In this document: positions 49,379 to 49,391 of the stretch, in pieces
How the letters are laid out: the number at the start of each line of letters is the position of its first letter
Numbering within the stretch: the first letter of the stretch is position 1
Assembly: GCF_014192275.1 (NCBI RefSeq)
Contig: NZ_JACHXR010000017.1
Coordinates: 1 to 49,391, forward strand
Length of the DNA: 49,391 nucleotides
Reading direction: 5' to 3'
Source of the DNA: Halomonas stenophila
GTDB taxonomy: Bacteria > Pseudomonadota > Gammaproteobacteria > Pseudomonadales > Halomonadaceae
Program-made: the position numbers and the translations under genes
Notes under the pieces: model-generated
Seen by the model: only the letters and a program-made list of their open reading frames with translations
Told to the model about the DNA's origin: nothing
Databases searched by the model: none

Positions 49379-49391
49379 TTCATGACTACGC

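Overview
The window is a high-GC (roughly two-thirds G+C) gammaproteobacterial chromosome segment. Gene order (ssrA-smpB-ratA-rnfH-bamE-fur-recN-grpE-dnaK-dnaJ, then dapB-carAB-greA-yhbY-rlmE-ftsH-folP-glmM-tpiA-secG-tRNA-Leu-tRNA-fMet-rimP-nusA-infB-rbfA-truB-rpsO-pnp), a Pseudomonas-type Fur without the Cys4 zinc site, and a tmRNA tag reading ANDDNYAQGALAA point to Halomonadaceae (Halomonas-like). This assignment is by recognition, not by a database search.

Layout. 1-2.4 kb: start of pyruvate kinase (minus), divergent gap with two HexR-like sites, and a VanX-type D-Ala-D-Ala dipeptidase. About 2.68-8.45 kb: an accessory island between two copies of the last 14 nt of the tmRNA gene. It carries a HipA-like kinase/DUF3037-like pair, an AbiC-like membrane protein, a tyrosine-integrase remnant joined to another gene fragment, an AT-richer two-gene unit (four-helix membrane protein plus a DUF6731-like protein), and two small proteins. 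8.4-17.1 kb: tmRNA/smpB, ratA/rnfH, bamE, fur, SOS-controlled recN with two LexA-like boxes, and the heat-shock run grpE-dnaK-dnaJ with two good sigma-32 promoters.

17.1-26.7 kb: a block of less conserved genes between dnaJ and dapB. It holds an HNH endonuclease, two DMT exporters (one behind a structured leader ending in an intrinsic terminator), an iron-type ABC importer, CorA, a DUF2218 protein, and an unusual protein fusing a Clp1-like polynucleotide-kinase P-loop domain to a complete RNase Z-like domain. 26.8-49.1 kb: core metabolism and translation genes (lysine/cell wall, carbamoyl phosphate, folate, glucosamine, triose phosphate, SecG, transcription-antitermination and ribosome-maturation genes, PNPase), almost all on the plus strand, with an inverted REP pair between rpsO and pnp.

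Most interesting: the Clp1-kinase/RNase Z fusion (possible RNA 5'-end repair joined to 3'-end processing); the ssrA-associated island with two uncharacterised pairs that look like conflict or defence modules; and the possible attenuator upstream of the first DMT transporter.
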